A stretch of DNA of 64,000 bases from JBFGJH01 sp041586155 (GCA_041586155.1 JBFHAT010000002.1:1-64000); one strand, 5' to 3'. Shown: positions 7,588 to 16,313, counted from the first letter of the stretch. The notes: a model not told the origin generated them from the letters alone. Numbers and translations: made by a program.

Positions 7588-8363
7588 CGGCCCTCCTCCA
7601 CTGCGGCGATTGCATCTCGTGCCACCTCGCGGACATTGTCGGGCAGAGATGGATCGTCGGCGATGGCCGACCACACGTCGATTGCTTCTGCGGGACGGTC
7701 GGTGTCGGCATAGAGGCGTCCGAGGAAGAAGGCTGCGTCCAGATTCGCCGGTGCAAGCTCCAGCGCCCTCGTCAGGGACTGCTCGGCCAGCGCCGTGTCA
7801 CCGGACACGAAGACGAGCCAGCCGATCCGTCCCAATGCCTCAGACGCTTCGGCTTCGGTCGGTTCGCTCTGCAGCACTTCGTCGTACCAACGGAACGCGG
7901 CCTGCTGGTCTCCCGTCTCGAAGTACCGGCCCGCGAGAGCGAGCCGCATTCTGTTGATGGCCGGATTGTCAGGATTGGCGGCGATGACCTGGGCCATCTC
8001 CTCGTTGGAGACGGAGGCCAAGTCGACCCCGGTGTCGGCACCTGTGCCGGTGATGAATCCTCCTTCTCGTTGCCCAGCGGACTGCACCACCGCCACGGTG
8101 ATCGCAACGACTGAGCTCACGATCAGCAGAGTGCCGAGGAGCGCTCGTCGCCCGCGGCGTGCTGGTTGGACGGGAGCGAGCTCGTCGTCCGTCAGCTCTC
8201 GGGCGCTCGAAGCCTGTAGGGCGGCAATCTCGTTGCGGTACACCTCGCGCAGATGTTCGGCGGTGGCGGCGTCGAGCTCACCGTCGGCCGCCTGTCGATC
8301 GACCTCGATCAGGTCGCGATTGGCCTGTTCGAGGCGCTCCTCCGTCTGGTCAGGCATCGCCAT
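7584..8363 (-). CDS. TPR protein of the cytochrome c maturation operon (CcmI-like)
   Basis: A 259-residue protein built as CcmI/CycH: a short cytoplasmic N-terminal helix (TEERLEQANRDLIEVDRQ...), one membrane helix (about residues 75-95, LLGTLLIVSSVVAITVAVVQ), then an extracytoplasmic region with several tetratricopeptide repeats (for example ALAGRYFETGDQQAAFRWYDE and AFFLGRLYADTDRPAEAIDVW). CcmI binds apocytochrome and hands it to the CcmF/H ligase. ATG8363 lies inside the end of ccmH (14-base overlap), with a purine-rich GGCGGGAG upstream; ATG8357 is an alternative. Position between ccmH and ccmG supports the assignment. Confidence 0.8.
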   Translation of the reverse strand: MAMPDQTEERLEQANRDLIEVDRQAADGELDAATAEHLREVYRNEIAALQASSARELTDDELAPVQPARRGRRALLGTLLIVSSVVAITVAVVQSAGQREGGFITGTGADTGVDLASVSNEEMAQVIAANPDNPAINRMRLALAGRYFETGDQQAAFRWYDEVLQSEPTEAEASEALGRIGWLVFVSGDTALAEQSLTRALELAPANLDAAFFLGRLYADTDRPAEAIDVWSAIADDPSLPDNVREVARDAIAAVEEGR

Positions 8364-8745
8364 GCTCCCGCCGTCGGGTGCCAAGGGCGAGGTACGCTCC
8401 TGCGCCGGCCACGCCGAGCGGCGCCAGCCAAAGGAGCAGTCGGCTCGAGTCGGCAGGAGCATCGAGCCGAATAGCATCGGTGTAGCGAGCCTCGAAGTAG
8501 GTCATGATCTCTTCGTCGCTCCATCCTTGGGCGATTTGCTCCTCGACGAGGCTCAACATGTCGCGGGCATAGGTCGACGGCGAATCGGCGATGGAGGCGC
8601 CGTCGCACACAGGACAGGCAATCCGGTCACCGAGAGACGCCAGCCGCTCGTCGGGGGTGGGATGATCAGCAATCACCCCGAACACGACGACGGCGAGGAG
8701 AACGACTGTGACCAGCCCGCCGGTCCGACGACGAAAGTCAGCCAT
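8350..8745 (-). CDS. ccmH: Cytochrome c maturation protein CcmH
   Basis: Thiol-disulfide protein of the heme ligation complex, 131 residues. After a signal-anchor helix (residues 10-26) it has the CcmH hallmark RIACPVCDG (Cys44, Cys47), then SIADSPSTYARDMLSLVEEQI, GWSDEEIMTYFEARY, and a second membrane helix near residues 103-122. It starts inside the last codons of ccmF (8-base overlap) and its end overlaps the CcmI-like gene, so the three are probably translated in a coupled way. Confidence 0.93.
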   Translation of the reverse strand: MADFRRRTGGLVTVVLLAVVVFGVIADHPTPDERLASLGDRIACPVCDGASIADSPSTYARDMLSLVEEQIAQGWSDEEIMTYFEARYTDAIRLDAPADSSRLLLWLAPLGVAGAGAYLALGTRRREHGDA

Positions 8746-10771
8746 CGATCGTCACCGGGCGGACCGAGGATCGGGTCTCGACCCGCTGGGCGCCGGCCCG
8801 GCGCATCACCGTCGACCACATCCCACCGAGTCCGGCGATCAAGCCGCCGAGCCAGACCATCCACTGCAGCGGGAACCACCAGACATCGAGCGTGACACCG
8901 GTCCCGTCGATGGCGATGATCGTGAAATACAAGTCACCCGAGACCCTCGACAGGACACCTGGTGTCGGAACCGCCTGCGCCTGTCCCTGGAACTCGTTGA
9001 CGCGGGGACGTACGATGCCCAACCCGGTTTCTCCCCGGGCGACCTCGATCGATGCGCCGGTGACGACGCGATGATCGTCTTGCGACGTGAAGGGACGGAC
9101 GTATGTGAACTCGTAGCCTGCGAATTCGCCTCGCTGGCCTGGCTCGAGGCTGACCGTGTGGGTGGATGCGAGGCCGCTCGAGCCGGCGATGCCGATGGCG
9201 AGCACGGCCACTCCGATGTGGGAGAGCTGGCCGCCCCAGAACCCGGCATCCGATCGAATCACGCGGAGTGCCGACGACCCAAGCGATTCATCCCGCTTGG
9301 TGGCCCCCGCACGGCTGAGCCGAAGGAGGTGGGCGCCGATGGCGGCGATCACGTACGACGCCGCCACGATGCTGAGCAACGGCCAGGCTTCGCGCAGCCC
9401 CAAGATCACCAACGCCGCCCCAACCCCGAGCGCCAGGCGCAGCGGTACTCGGATCCTTTCCCAGACGATGCTGGCACGGGCGATGCGGTAGGGCATCAGC
9501 GGCCCCGTCCCCATGGCCAACAGCAAGGCAAACGACAGCGGCACGGCGAAGCGGTCGAAGAAAGGTCTACCCACGCCCACCGTGTCGCCCGTGAACGCCT
9601 CCACGAACAACGGGAACAGAGTCCCGATCAAGACAACCGCACCGAATACCGTCAGCAGCAGGTTGTTGGCCAGGAACGCTCCTTCCCGGCTCATCAACGA
9701 CTCGAGGCGGGGGCTCTGCGCCACCACATGGGCCCGTCGAGCGAACAACCCGAACGAGCCGATCAACACGAGCGCCAGGAAGCCGAGCAGGACCGGCCCG
9801 ATGGAGCTCTGCGTGAACGAATGGACCGAGGCGATGGCCCCCGACCTGGTGAGGAAGGTTCCGAGGATCGTGAGGGAGAACGCACCGATGATCAGCACGA
9901 AATTCCATGCCTGGAGCATTCCCCGCCTCATCTGCACGAAGCTGGAGTGAATGAACGCCGTTGCTGCCAGCCATGGTAAGAACGATGCGTTCTCGACCGG
10001 GTCCCACGCCCAGTAGCCACCCCAACCCAGCACTTCGTAGGACCACCAGCCGCCCAACAGGATGCCTACGGTCAGGAAGCTCCACGCAGCCAAGGTCCAT
10101 GCCTTGGTTCGGCGGGCCCAGGCGATCCCGGGCTGCGCCAGGGCCAGCGCCGAAATCGCGAACGCAAAGGGCACGGTGAGGCCTACATACCCGACGTAGA
10201 GCACCGGTGGATGGATCGCCATCAGCAGGTGGTTCTGCAAGAGCGGATTGGGCCCCCGCCCGTCGGCCACCACGATCGCATCCGCCCATGGAACCGGCGT
10301 CGAGTCGACGCATGAGGCCCCGATCGCCTGGGTGCAGAGTTCGAAGGGATTGGCGATCGTGGCCATCATTCCGAAGAAGAAGAGCGCCACCCCACCCAGC
10401 ACCATTAGCGCACCGGCCCCGAGTGGGTCGGGATTTCTGCGGTGCTGGCGAAACACCATGAGCGTGAAACCAGCGAGAACCAGACCCCACAAGACGATGC
10501 TGCCTTCCAAGGCCGCCCACGCCGACGACACTTTGAACACCAACGGTGTGGTCGATCGGCTGTTGTTGATCACGTAGGCGATCGAGAAGTCGTCCGCCAG
10601 CAGGGCAAGCTGAAGCGCCAGCATGGTCACCGCGGCTCCGCCGACCAGCACCACGACGGGCCTGGCAACCCGACCGACGGCGCCCTTGACCTCGCCACGG
10701 GCGGCAACCACCAGCCAGGTCGCTCCGACGAGCGCACTGAGTATCCCCAGCTCGCCGAGCGCAGCGTTCAC
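8738..10771 (-). CDS. ccmF: Cytochrome c heme lyase subunit CcmF
   Basis: Multi-helix integral membrane protein (677 residues) that transfers heme from CcmE to apocytochrome c. The tryptophan-rich WWD signature is clear at about residues 241-268 (GGWWSYEVLG, then WGGYWAWDPVENASFLPW). Conserved segments HPPVLYVGYVG (from His187) and HSSFVQMRRGMLQAWN follow the family, as does an extracytoplasmic domain after residue 515 before the last helix. Start and stop overlap ccmE and ccmH respectively (ATGA with ccmE). Length is within the usual 620-680. Confidence 0.96.
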   Translation of the reverse strand: MNAALGELGILSALVGATWLVVAARGEVKGAVGRVARPVVVLVGGAAVTMLALQLALLADDFSIAYVINNSRSTTPLVFKVSSAWAALEGSIVLWGLVLAGFTLMVFRQHRRNPDPLGAGALMVLGGVALFFFGMMATIANPFELCTQAIGASCVDSTPVPWADAIVVADGRGPNPLLQNHLLMAIHPPVLYVGYVGLTVPFAFAISALALAQPGIAWARRTKAWTLAAWSFLTVGILLGGWWSYEVLGWGGYWAWDPVENASFLPWLAATAFIHSSFVQMRRGMLQAWNFVLIIGAFSLTILGTFLTRSGAIASVHSFTQSSIGPVLLGFLALVLIGSFGLFARRAHVVAQSPRLESLMSREGAFLANNLLLTVFGAVVLIGTLFPLFVEAFTGDTVGVGRPFFDRFAVPLSFALLLAMGTGPLMPYRIARASIVWERIRVPLRLALGVGAALVILGLREAWPLLSIVAASYVIAAIGAHLLRLSRAGATKRDESLGSSALRVIRSDAGFWGGQLSHIGVAVLAIGIAGSSGLASTHTVSLEPGQRGEFAGYEFTYVRPFTSQDDHRVVTGASIEVARGETGLGIVRPRVNEFQGQAQAVPTPGVLSRVSGDLYFTIIAIDGTGVTLDVWWFPLQWMVWLGGLIAGLGGMWSTVMRRAGAQRVETRSSVRPVTIDG

Positions 10772-11175
10772 GAGGCCGCCTCGGATTCGTAGCCTTCAGG
10801 GGCGCGATACTCCTCATTGTGCTGGATGATGAGCTGGTCGGCCCGAAATCGGTCGCCTTCCCAATACCCCTCTGACAGCACCGAGATGTCTTCTTGGAAC
10901 AGCTGCGGAGGTGTGGTGTCGGTGACCACACGGATGACGTCGACACCGTTGGTGACGTCGAATTCCAGGTCGCCCGGTCCCTCCTCGATCGAACCCGGTA
11001 CCACGATGCCGGCCAAACGGAACCGTTCGCCGTCAGGGAACTCGGTTCGCCGTTCGAGCGCCTCGTCGACGAACAGGTAGTAGACGGTGTTGTCCGCCAG
11101 GCCGCTGAAGAGCACGAACGCGGCGATGACTCCCATGACACCGATCGCCGGTAGGACGAACCAACGATTCGTCAT
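10768..11175 (-). CDS. ccmE: Periplasmic heme chaperone CcmE
   Basis: Membrane-anchored heme chaperone of System I, 135 residues. One N-terminal helix (residues 5-26) is followed by the beta-barrel domain. The covalent heme-binding motif is HNEEY (His119, Tyr123), the classical HxxxY form rather than the Cys variant of some archaea. YLFVDEAL, FRLAGIVVPGSI and PPQLFQEDISVLSEGYW are further family segments. It starts one base after the ccmD stop and overlaps ccmF by ATGA. Confidence 0.95.
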   Translation of the reverse strand: MTNRWFVLPAIGVMGVIAAFVLFSGLADNTVYYLFVDEALERRTEFPDGERFRLAGIVVPGSIEEGPGDLEFDVTNGVDVIRVVTDTTPPQLFQEDISVLSEGYWEGDRFRADQLIIQHNEEYRAPEGYESEAAS

Positions 11176-11176
11176 G

Positions 11177-11293
11177 TCACTCCTCCCGACGGTCGGCCCG
11201 GAGTCGGCGGTCGCGGCGAACGAGCGACACGACGTAGGCGATCATGAAGCCGTAGGAGACCGCGAATGACATCCACACGGCCGTCTCAGTCAC
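11177..11293 (-). CDS. ccmD: CcmD-like heme exporter accessory peptide (38 aa)
   Basis: A small frame between ccmC and ccmE encodes 38 residues: a GTG start at 11293, one membrane helix (WMSFAVSYGFMIAYVVSLV) and a basic, charged tail (RRDRRLRADRREE). CcmD proteins have exactly this design, with a single helix and a positively charged cytosolic tail, and help release holo-CcmE from the CcmABC exporter. The start overlaps the ccmC stop by 8 bases and the stop is one base from the ccmE ATG, so position, size and topology all agree. Confidence 0.85.
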   Translation of the reverse strand: MTETAVWMSFAVSYGFMIAYVVSLVRRDRRLRADRREE

Positions 11294-11993
11294 GGTCTAC
11301 TCCGATGGTCGGCGGCGAGATCGCAGCTCCGGCCAGGTCGTCCACCCGCGCTCGACCGAGTTCCGCCTCCTGGGCGGTGCGCCAGACCACGAAGGCCAGG
11401 TAGACGAGCGAGTATGCGGCCAGGTTCGTGAGCATCGACACCACGATGGCGCTGCTCTCGATTTGCCAGCCATCCGGCCGGGCAGACTGGGTTTGGTGCA
11501 GCGAGCGGAAGACGTTGACCGAGAAATAGACCACCGGCACGATCAGAAAGCCGAGTGCGCCCACGACTGCCGATCGCTTGGCTCGCTCCTGCGGATCGGC
11601 CAATCCGCGCCGCAAACCGAGATAGCCCAGATAGATGAACAACATGAGGGCCGTGGACGCCATCCGAGCGTCGCCCCAATCCCAGGCGATGCCCCACGTC
11701 ACCTGGCCCCAGATCATGCCAGTGAGCAGAGAAAGCGCGGTGAAGAACACGCCGATCTCGGCCGACGCGGCTGCGAACGAATCAAAGCCCGACCGGCGGG
11801 TCGCAAACCACCCCAGGCTGCCGACGAGCGTGCCGGCGAATGCCAGGAACGCCAGCCAAGACGCCGGCACGTGCACGTTGATGATCCGAACGAACTCGCC
11901 CTGGACGGCGTCCGGTGGATGCTGCGCCGCCAGCGAGAAACCCACTCCCAGCGCCAGAGCGGCCAGTCCGGTGAGGGCGTAACGCAACTTCAT
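11286..11993 (-). CDS. ccmC: Heme exporter CcmC
   Basis: Six-helix membrane protein of 235 residues that loads heme onto CcmE. The tryptophan-rich signature is MIWGQVTWGIAWDWGDAR (residues 93-110), with a conserved His41 in INVHVPASW and a second His in the FRSLHQTQSARPDGW loop that act as axial heme ligands in the family. ATG11993 overlaps the ccmB stop as ATGA; reading further upstream in the same frame gives only an antisense-type extension inside ccmB. Confidence 0.95.
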   Translation of the reverse strand: MKLRYALTGLAALALGVGFSLAAQHPPDAVQGEFVRIINVHVPASWLAFLAFAGTLVGSLGWFATRRSGFDSFAAASAEIGVFFTALSLLTGMIWGQVTWGIAWDWGDARMASTALMLFIYLGYLGLRRGLADPQERAKRSAVVGALGFLIVPVVYFSVNVFRSLHQTQSARPDGWQIESSAIVVSMLTNLAAYSLVYLAFVVWRTAQEAELGRARVDDLAGAAISPPTIGVDRD

Positions 11994-12661
11994 TGGGCGG
12001 ATTCCTCCAGGGGCCCGGCGGTGAGCACTCCGACCACCGCCAAGCCCAGCACGGTGAACGCGATGATCAGGGCGGGTAGGAGGATACTGTCGCCATTGGC
12101 CAATGATTCCGACGCCTGTGCGGCTGCTACGAGCAGGGGGGCAGACAGTGGTGCCACCAGCAGAGGGGCGAGCGCCGTTCGTGAGCGCAGACCACGCGTC
12201 ACATCGGCCGCGATCGTGCCGACAACGGCCAAGCCGAGGCCGACGCCCAATCCCACCGGGATCAAGAGGCCCCATGACGGAGGAAGGGGCGTCTGGTACA
12301 GGACGAAGGTCGCCGGTGCCAGGACGATCTGAAAAGCCCACAGCAACATGGAGGTGGCGGCGACCCGCCCGGCGAACCGGGCCGCCGGGTCCACTCCGAG
12401 CAGCCGCAATGCGTCGCGTTGCGGCTCGGTGGGAACGGCCGAGCCGCGCAGTGCGATGGTCATGCCGAACAAGAGGAGGACCACCCAGTACATCGGGCTT
12501 CCCACCCTCGCCAACAGTGGATTGTCGAGGGGAAGCGCGAGGGGCACCAGGAACAATGCCACCACCCCGAACGGGATCGTGATCCACAAGACCTCTCCGG
12601 ACCGCAGCTCCACGCGCAGGTCCTTGCGGGCGATCTCGGCAGCAACCGTCCACGCCGTCAT
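11990..12661 (-). CDS. ccmB: Heme exporter CcmB
   Basis: Permease partner of CcmA, 223 residues with about six transmembrane helices. The N-terminus AEIARKDLRVELRSGEVLWITIPFGVVALFLVPLAL fits CcmB in position and pattern, as does ALRGSAVPTEPQRDALRLLGVDPAARF in the first long loop. The start overlaps the ccmA stop and the end overlaps ccmC (both ATGA). Together with CcmA and CcmC it forms the ATP-driven complex that releases heme-loaded CcmE. Confidence 0.93.
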   Translation of the reverse strand: MTAWTVAAEIARKDLRVELRSGEVLWITIPFGVVALFLVPLALPLDNPLLARVGSPMYWVVLLLFGMTIALRGSAVPTEPQRDALRLLGVDPAARFAGRVAATSMLLWAFQIVLAPATFVLYQTPLPPSWGLLIPVGLGVGLGLAVVGTIAADVTRGLRSRTALAPLLVAPLSAPLLVAAAQASESLANGDSILLPALIIAFTVLGLAVVGVLTAGPLEESAQ

Positions 12662-13293
12662 ACGAGGGTCCCCAGGTCGAGGCGAAGGCGCCGTCCGGTG
12701 ACATCCCGCAGGCGAGCGGCGTCATGCGAGACGACCACCGCACAACCGTTGCGAGCGCGAACGTCGGCGATGAGTGCAGCGATCAGCTTCTCGGCATCGG
12801 TGTCGAGGCCCGCGTGGGGCTCGTCGAGCAGCACCAGGGTGGGCTCGAGCAGGAGCAACCGCGCCAGATCGACCCGCCGCAGCATGCCCTGGCTGGCATC
12901 TCCCGCTCGACGATGGGCGGCTCGTCCGAGACCGATCCCGTCGAGCAACTCGTCGACCCGGCCGGCCGGCCGGCCTGCCAGTCGAGCGTAGAACCCGAGA
13001 TTCTCGTGCAGTGTCAGCTCCGGATACACGGCCGGCTCGTGGGCCAGGAGGCCGATGTGAGCGCGTGCCGCCCCCACATCGTCCGAACCGAGGCGGGCGC
13101 CGAGCACCGATCCGGCGCCGGACGCCGGCCTGATCAGGGTGGCGAGCAGACGGAGGAGTGTGGTCTTGCCGGCACCGTTGGCGCCCTCGATGCCCACCGA
13201 CTCGCCGGAGGCGACCTTGAGGTCGAGACCGCGCAGGATCTCCGTTCGTCCCACACGGACGGAAATGTCGACGAGATCGACCGGATGTGTCAT
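12658..13293 (-). CDS. ccmA: Heme exporter ATP-binding protein CcmA
   Basis: ABC ATPase of 211 residues, first gene of the ccm operon. Walker A is GANGAGKTT (residues 37-45) and Walker B with the D-loop is LVLLDEPHAGLD. The signature helix reads ASQGMLRRVDLAR, a departure from LSGGQ that is common in CcmA and CcmA-like ATPases. ATG13293 gives MTHPVDLVDISVRVGRTEIL, a normal N-terminus. The operon diverges from the two-component system; the 128-base gap presumably holds both promoters. Confidence 0.94.
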   Translation of the reverse strand: MTHPVDLVDISVRVGRTEILRGLDLKVASGESVGIEGANGAGKTTLLRLLATLIRPASGAGSVLGARLGSDDVGAARAHIGLLAHEPAVYPELTLHENLGFYARLAGRPAGRVDELLDGIGLGRAAHRRAGDASQGMLRRVDLARLLLLEPTLVLLDEPHAGLDTDAEKLIAALIADVRARNGCAVVVSHDAARLRDVTGRRLRLDLGTLV

Positions 13294-13385
13294 CACCTTC
13301 GAGTGTAGAGGTGCCTCGGTGCGTCTCCATGCGACGCGGGCGCGGTCGAAGGCCGTGAACAAACGGGAAACAATGGGTTCTCTCG

Positions 13386-13415
13386 TTGAGGTGCCCGGCT
13401 GGTTCGCAATACGAT
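13386..13415 (+). promoter_or_regulatory. Probable leaderless promoter of the two-component operon
   Basis: TTGAGG (13386-13391), an 18-base spacer and TACGAT (13410-13415) form a sigma-70/SigA-like promoter. Six bases after the -10 comes the ATG at 13422, so transcription would begin at or next to the start codon. Leaderless mRNAs are common in actinobacteria, and no ribosome binding site precedes this ATG, which fits. Confidence 0.55.
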
Positions 13416-13421
13416 TGGCGC

Positions 13422-14111
13422 ATGCAGTCCAAGCGTGTGCTCGTCGTAGACGACGAGCCCATGGTGCGTGACGTTGTCGCCCGCTATCTCGAGCGCGACG
13501 GCTACTCGGTCGACCTCGCCGCCACCGGTGACGAGGCCCTCGCCAAGCTGGCCGGGTTCCGGCCCGACCTGGTGGTCCTGGACATCATGCTGCCGGGCCC
13601 CAACGGCTTGGAGCTCCTGGGGTCGATCAGAGCGGAGGGCGACCTACCGGTCATCATGTTGACCGCCCGGGCGGACGAGACGGACCGAGTCATCGGGCTG
13701 GAGCTGGGCGCGGACGACTACGTCGTGAAGCCGTTCTCGCCACGAGAGTTGACTGCTCGGGTGCGGTCGGTGCTACGCCGGGCGGACGGGTTGAGCCGAC
13801 CGGACGCCGGGGTGCTCGAGTTCGGCGAGTTGCACATCGACCTGGGGAGTCGCGAAGTCAAGGTCGATGGCGTGTCTGCCCACCTGACCGTGAAGGAATT
13901 CGATTTGCTCGCCTTCCTCGCGTCGGCGCCTCGCCAGGTGTTCAGTCGCGCCCAGATTCTCCGCCACGTGTGGGAGTCGTCGCCGGAATGGCAGGATCCT
14001 TCGACGGTGACGGTGCACATCCGGCGGATTCGAAACAAGATCGAGGCCGATCCCGTGGCCCCGCGCTACGTGGTCACGGTGCGCGGCGTGGGATACAGGT
14101 TCGAGCCATGA
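13422..14111 (+). CDS. OmpR-family response regulator
   Basis: DNA-binding response regulator of 229 residues. The receiver domain has Asp10/Asp11, the phospho-acceptor Asp54 (VVLDIMLPGPNG), Thr81 and Lys103 (VVKPFSP). A winged-helix effector domain follows from about residue 130, with LTVKEFDLLAFLASAPRQVFSR and a TVTVHIRRIRNKIE recognition region, ending RYVVTVRGVGYRFEP. Start ATG13422 lies directly at the predicted transcription start. It overlaps the histidine kinase gene by ATGA. The signal and the targets are unknown. Confidence 0.95.
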   Translation: MQSKRVLVVDDEPMVRDVVARYLERDGYSVDLAATGDEALAKLAGFRPDLVVLDIMLPGPNGLELLGSIRAEGDLPVIMLTARADETDRVIGLELGADDYVVKPFSPRELTARVRSVLRRADGLSRPDAGVLEFGELHIDLGSREVKVDGVSAHLTVKEFDLLAFLASAPRQVFSRAQILRHVWESSPEWQDPSTVTVHIRRIRNKIEADPVAPRYVVTVRGVGYRFEP

Positions 14112-15289
14112 GGCTGGTTGGGCCACTGCTGGTTGTCTCGGCCGCCGGGCTGCTGGTGGCCGAGGCGGCGATGCGGCCCACGACCAGAGACCGGCTCGTG
14201 CTGTACGTCATCTTCGGGTCCGTGGCGCTGGTCGCGATCGGCATCTCGTGGTGGATGACCGCCGGTTGGGGACTCCGTTCGTTGCGCACGACGCTGCAGA
14301 TCGTCGCAATCTCCTCGGTGTTGATCGTTGGGGTGGCCGTGGCGGCCGCTGCGTGGTCGATGGTCCTCAACGTTCACGACCTGCGGGTTGTGCTCGTCGC
14401 GCTCGGGTTGGGCGTCGCCTTGGGTGTGACGGTGGCATTGACGGTCACCCGCCGGCTCACGGCCGACCTCGATGCGCTGGTGCGCACCGTGCAGGCCGTG
14501 GGGGACGGCGATCTGACGGTCCGGACAGGCATTGCCCGCGCCGACGAGCTCGGCACGACTGCGACCCAGGTCGATCAGATGATCGATCGCCTGGCCGAGG
14601 CGCGTCGAGTGCGCGAAGCGGATGAGGCAGCTCGGCGAGACTTCCTCGCGGCAGTCAGTCACGATCTCCGTACTCCGCTCACCGGAATGCGGGTGGCGGT
14701 CGAGGCCATCGAAGATGATGTGGTCGACGATCCCGACCGCTATCTCAAGCGGATCAAGGCGGACATCGACACGATGGCCACGTTGATCGACGATCTCTCG
14801 GTCCTCACTTCGTTCGAGGCCGGCGGGGTCAAACCCGATCAACTCGTCGACTTGGCTGAGCTCGCGGATGAGACAGTAGAGGCGATGGCTGCGCTGGCGG
14901 CGGCCGGCAACATCGATCTGGTGGTGAGGGCATCCGACGCGCCGGCGGTGGCGGCCGATCCGGCGGCGCTGGGGCGCGCCCTTCGCAACCTGGTCGATAA
15001 CGCCCTCCGTTATGCCCCGGACGGGTCGCAGGTGGTCGTCGAGGTCGATCGCGAACCCCGCCGGGCACTGCTGACGGTGCAGGACCAGGGGCCTGGGTTC
15101 CCGGCTGATTTCGTCGACCGCGCCTTCGAACGGTTCACCACGGCCGATCCGTCGCGGCGTCGGGGCTCGGGTACTGGGTTGGGGTTGGCGATCGCCCGGA
15201 GCGTCGTCGAGGCCCACGGCGGGGAGATCTGGATCGACCCATCGGGCCCTTCGGGCGGCCGGGTGGCCTTGGCGCTGCCTATTTCCTGA
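14108..15289 (+). CDS. Sensor histidine kinase
   Basis: Membrane histidine kinase of 393 residues, partner of the preceding regulator. Four hydrophobic helices occupy roughly residues 4-20, 31-54, 63-87 and 92-114, with almost no extracytoplasmic domain, so it probably senses a membrane or intramembrane signal. A HAMP region (RRLTADLDALVRTVQAVGDGDLTVRT) leads to the H-box AAVSHDLRTPLTGM (phospho-His185). N, G1 and G2 boxes follow: LRNLVDNALRYAPDGS, DQGPGFP and GSGTGLGLAIARSV. ATG14108 overlaps the regulator stop. Confidence 0.95.
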   Translation: MRLVGPLLVVSAAGLLVAEAAMRPTTRDRLVLYVIFGSVALVAIGISWWMTAGWGLRSLRTTLQIVAISSVLIVGVAVAAAAWSMVLNVHDLRVVLVALGLGVALGVTVALTVTRRLTADLDALVRTVQAVGDGDLTVRTGIARADELGTTATQVDQMIDRLAEARRVREADEAARRDFLAAVSHDLRTPLTGMRVAVEAIEDDVVDDPDRYLKRIKADIDTMATLIDDLSVLTSFEAGGVKPDQLVDLAELADETVEAMAALAAAGNIDLVVRASDAPAVAADPAALGRALRNLVDNALRYAPDGSQVVVEVDREPRRALLTVQDQGPGFPADFVDRAFERFTTADPSRRRGSGTGLGLAIARSVVEAHGGEIWIDPSGPSGGRVALALPIS

Positions 15290-15386
15290 CCAGCCGCCTA
15301 CGGTATCCGCCGATGTCGAGCTTGGAGAAAGAGTGCCATGAGCGGCCGGGATTGGTACCGGTCGCCGGCGCCCCGAGTCGCTCGAT

Positions 15387-16313
15387 TCAGGTGGCCAGCC
15401 CGTACCTGCGCTCGAACGCCTGCGCTTTCCGCTCGATGGTCTGGGGAAGCGCCATGATCTTCTCCTGAATCTCCTGTGCGGTCGTGCTCAGGCCAGTCAG
15501 CGATTCGATCCTCCAGTCCCGCAGCAGCGGTTGCACGACACGATCGTGATGCACCCTCATGTTGTACACGCCGGCCTTGGCCATCTCGACCGCCCGGCGG
15601 AGGTAGTTGGGCATGCCGACGCCCGGCATCTCGAAGTTGGCGAGCACTTTGTAGATGTTGGGCAAAACCAGCGACGGCGCTTCCTTGAGCATCGCGGTGA
15701 CCACGCCTCGATAGAACATGAAGTGGTGGTTCTCGTCAGTGGCGATCCGGCTCATGATCTCGTACGCCGTCTCGTCGTCGGTGAGACGGCCGGCGTTGCG
15801 GTGGCTCACCCGGGTCGCCAGCTCCTGGATCGCCGTGTAGGCGAACAGCATCGCCGGGTTCTCGGATCCGGAGTGGTATCCGATTTCCATGGTCGCCAGC
15901 CGGTCGTCTTCGAGCTCCCGAGGATCGCAGTTGCGGCTGGTCAACAGGTAGCTCCGGATGGCGATGGCGTGCTGTCCCTCCTCGGCCGTCCACAGGTGGT
16001 TCCATTCTTTGAGCACCTCGTGGGTCATCGAATGCGATTCGATCTCTGCGTGGTAGTAGGGAAGGTTGTCCTCGGTGAGGAGGTTGAGCACCAGCGACGT
16101 GCGGGCCTCGGGCGAGATCGTGCACTGCGACTCGTCCCACGGCTCATCGCGGTAGTTGCGGCCCTGCTCCCACGGAACATATTCGTGCGCGTACCAATGC
16201 TCGCGGCGTTCACGGTGCGAATCCATCAGCTCTTTGACTGCGGGGGTGACAGTGTTCAGCAGCTCGTAATACTCGTCGTGGTCCGGCTGCTGGGTCTGGG
16301 GTACGTCGGGCAT
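15387..16313 (-). CDS. Acyl-ACP desaturase (soluble di-iron, FA_desaturase_2 family)
   Basis: Soluble di-iron enzyme that introduces a double bond into acyl carrier protein-bound fatty acids, related to mycobacterial DesA1/DesA2 and plant stearoyl-ACP desaturases. The 308-residue protein has the expected iron ligands: Glu81 (TEDNLPYYH), Glu112 and His115 (AEEGQHA), Glu164 (IQELATRVSHRN), and Glu194 and His197 (DENHH). It is all-helical with no membrane segment. ATG16313 gives MPDVPQTQQP; an in-frame ATG at 16337 would add eight residues. It is transcribed alone, divergent from the coiled-coil membrane protein gene 36 bases away. Confidence 0.92.
   Translation of the reverse strand: MPDVPQTQQPDHDEYYELLNTVTPAVKELMDSHRERREHWYAHEYVPWEQGRNYRDEPWDESQCTISPEARTSLVLNLLTEDNLPYYHAEIESHSMTHEVLKEWNHLWTAEEGQHAIAIRSYLLTSRNCDPRELEDDRLATMEIGYHSGSENPAMLFAYTAIQELATRVSHRNAGRLTDDETAYEIMSRIATDENHHFMFYRGVVTAMLKEAPSLVLPNIYKVLANFEMPGVGMPNYLRRAVEMAKAGVYNMRVHHDRVVQPLLRDWRIESLTGLSTTAQEIQEKIMALPQTIERKAQAFERRYGLAT

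Noticed and set aside
11994..12743. N-terminal extension of ccmC read through ccmB
   Set aside because: The ATG at 11993 overlaps the ccmB stop and gives the family N-terminus; the extension is an out-of-frame reading of ccmB.
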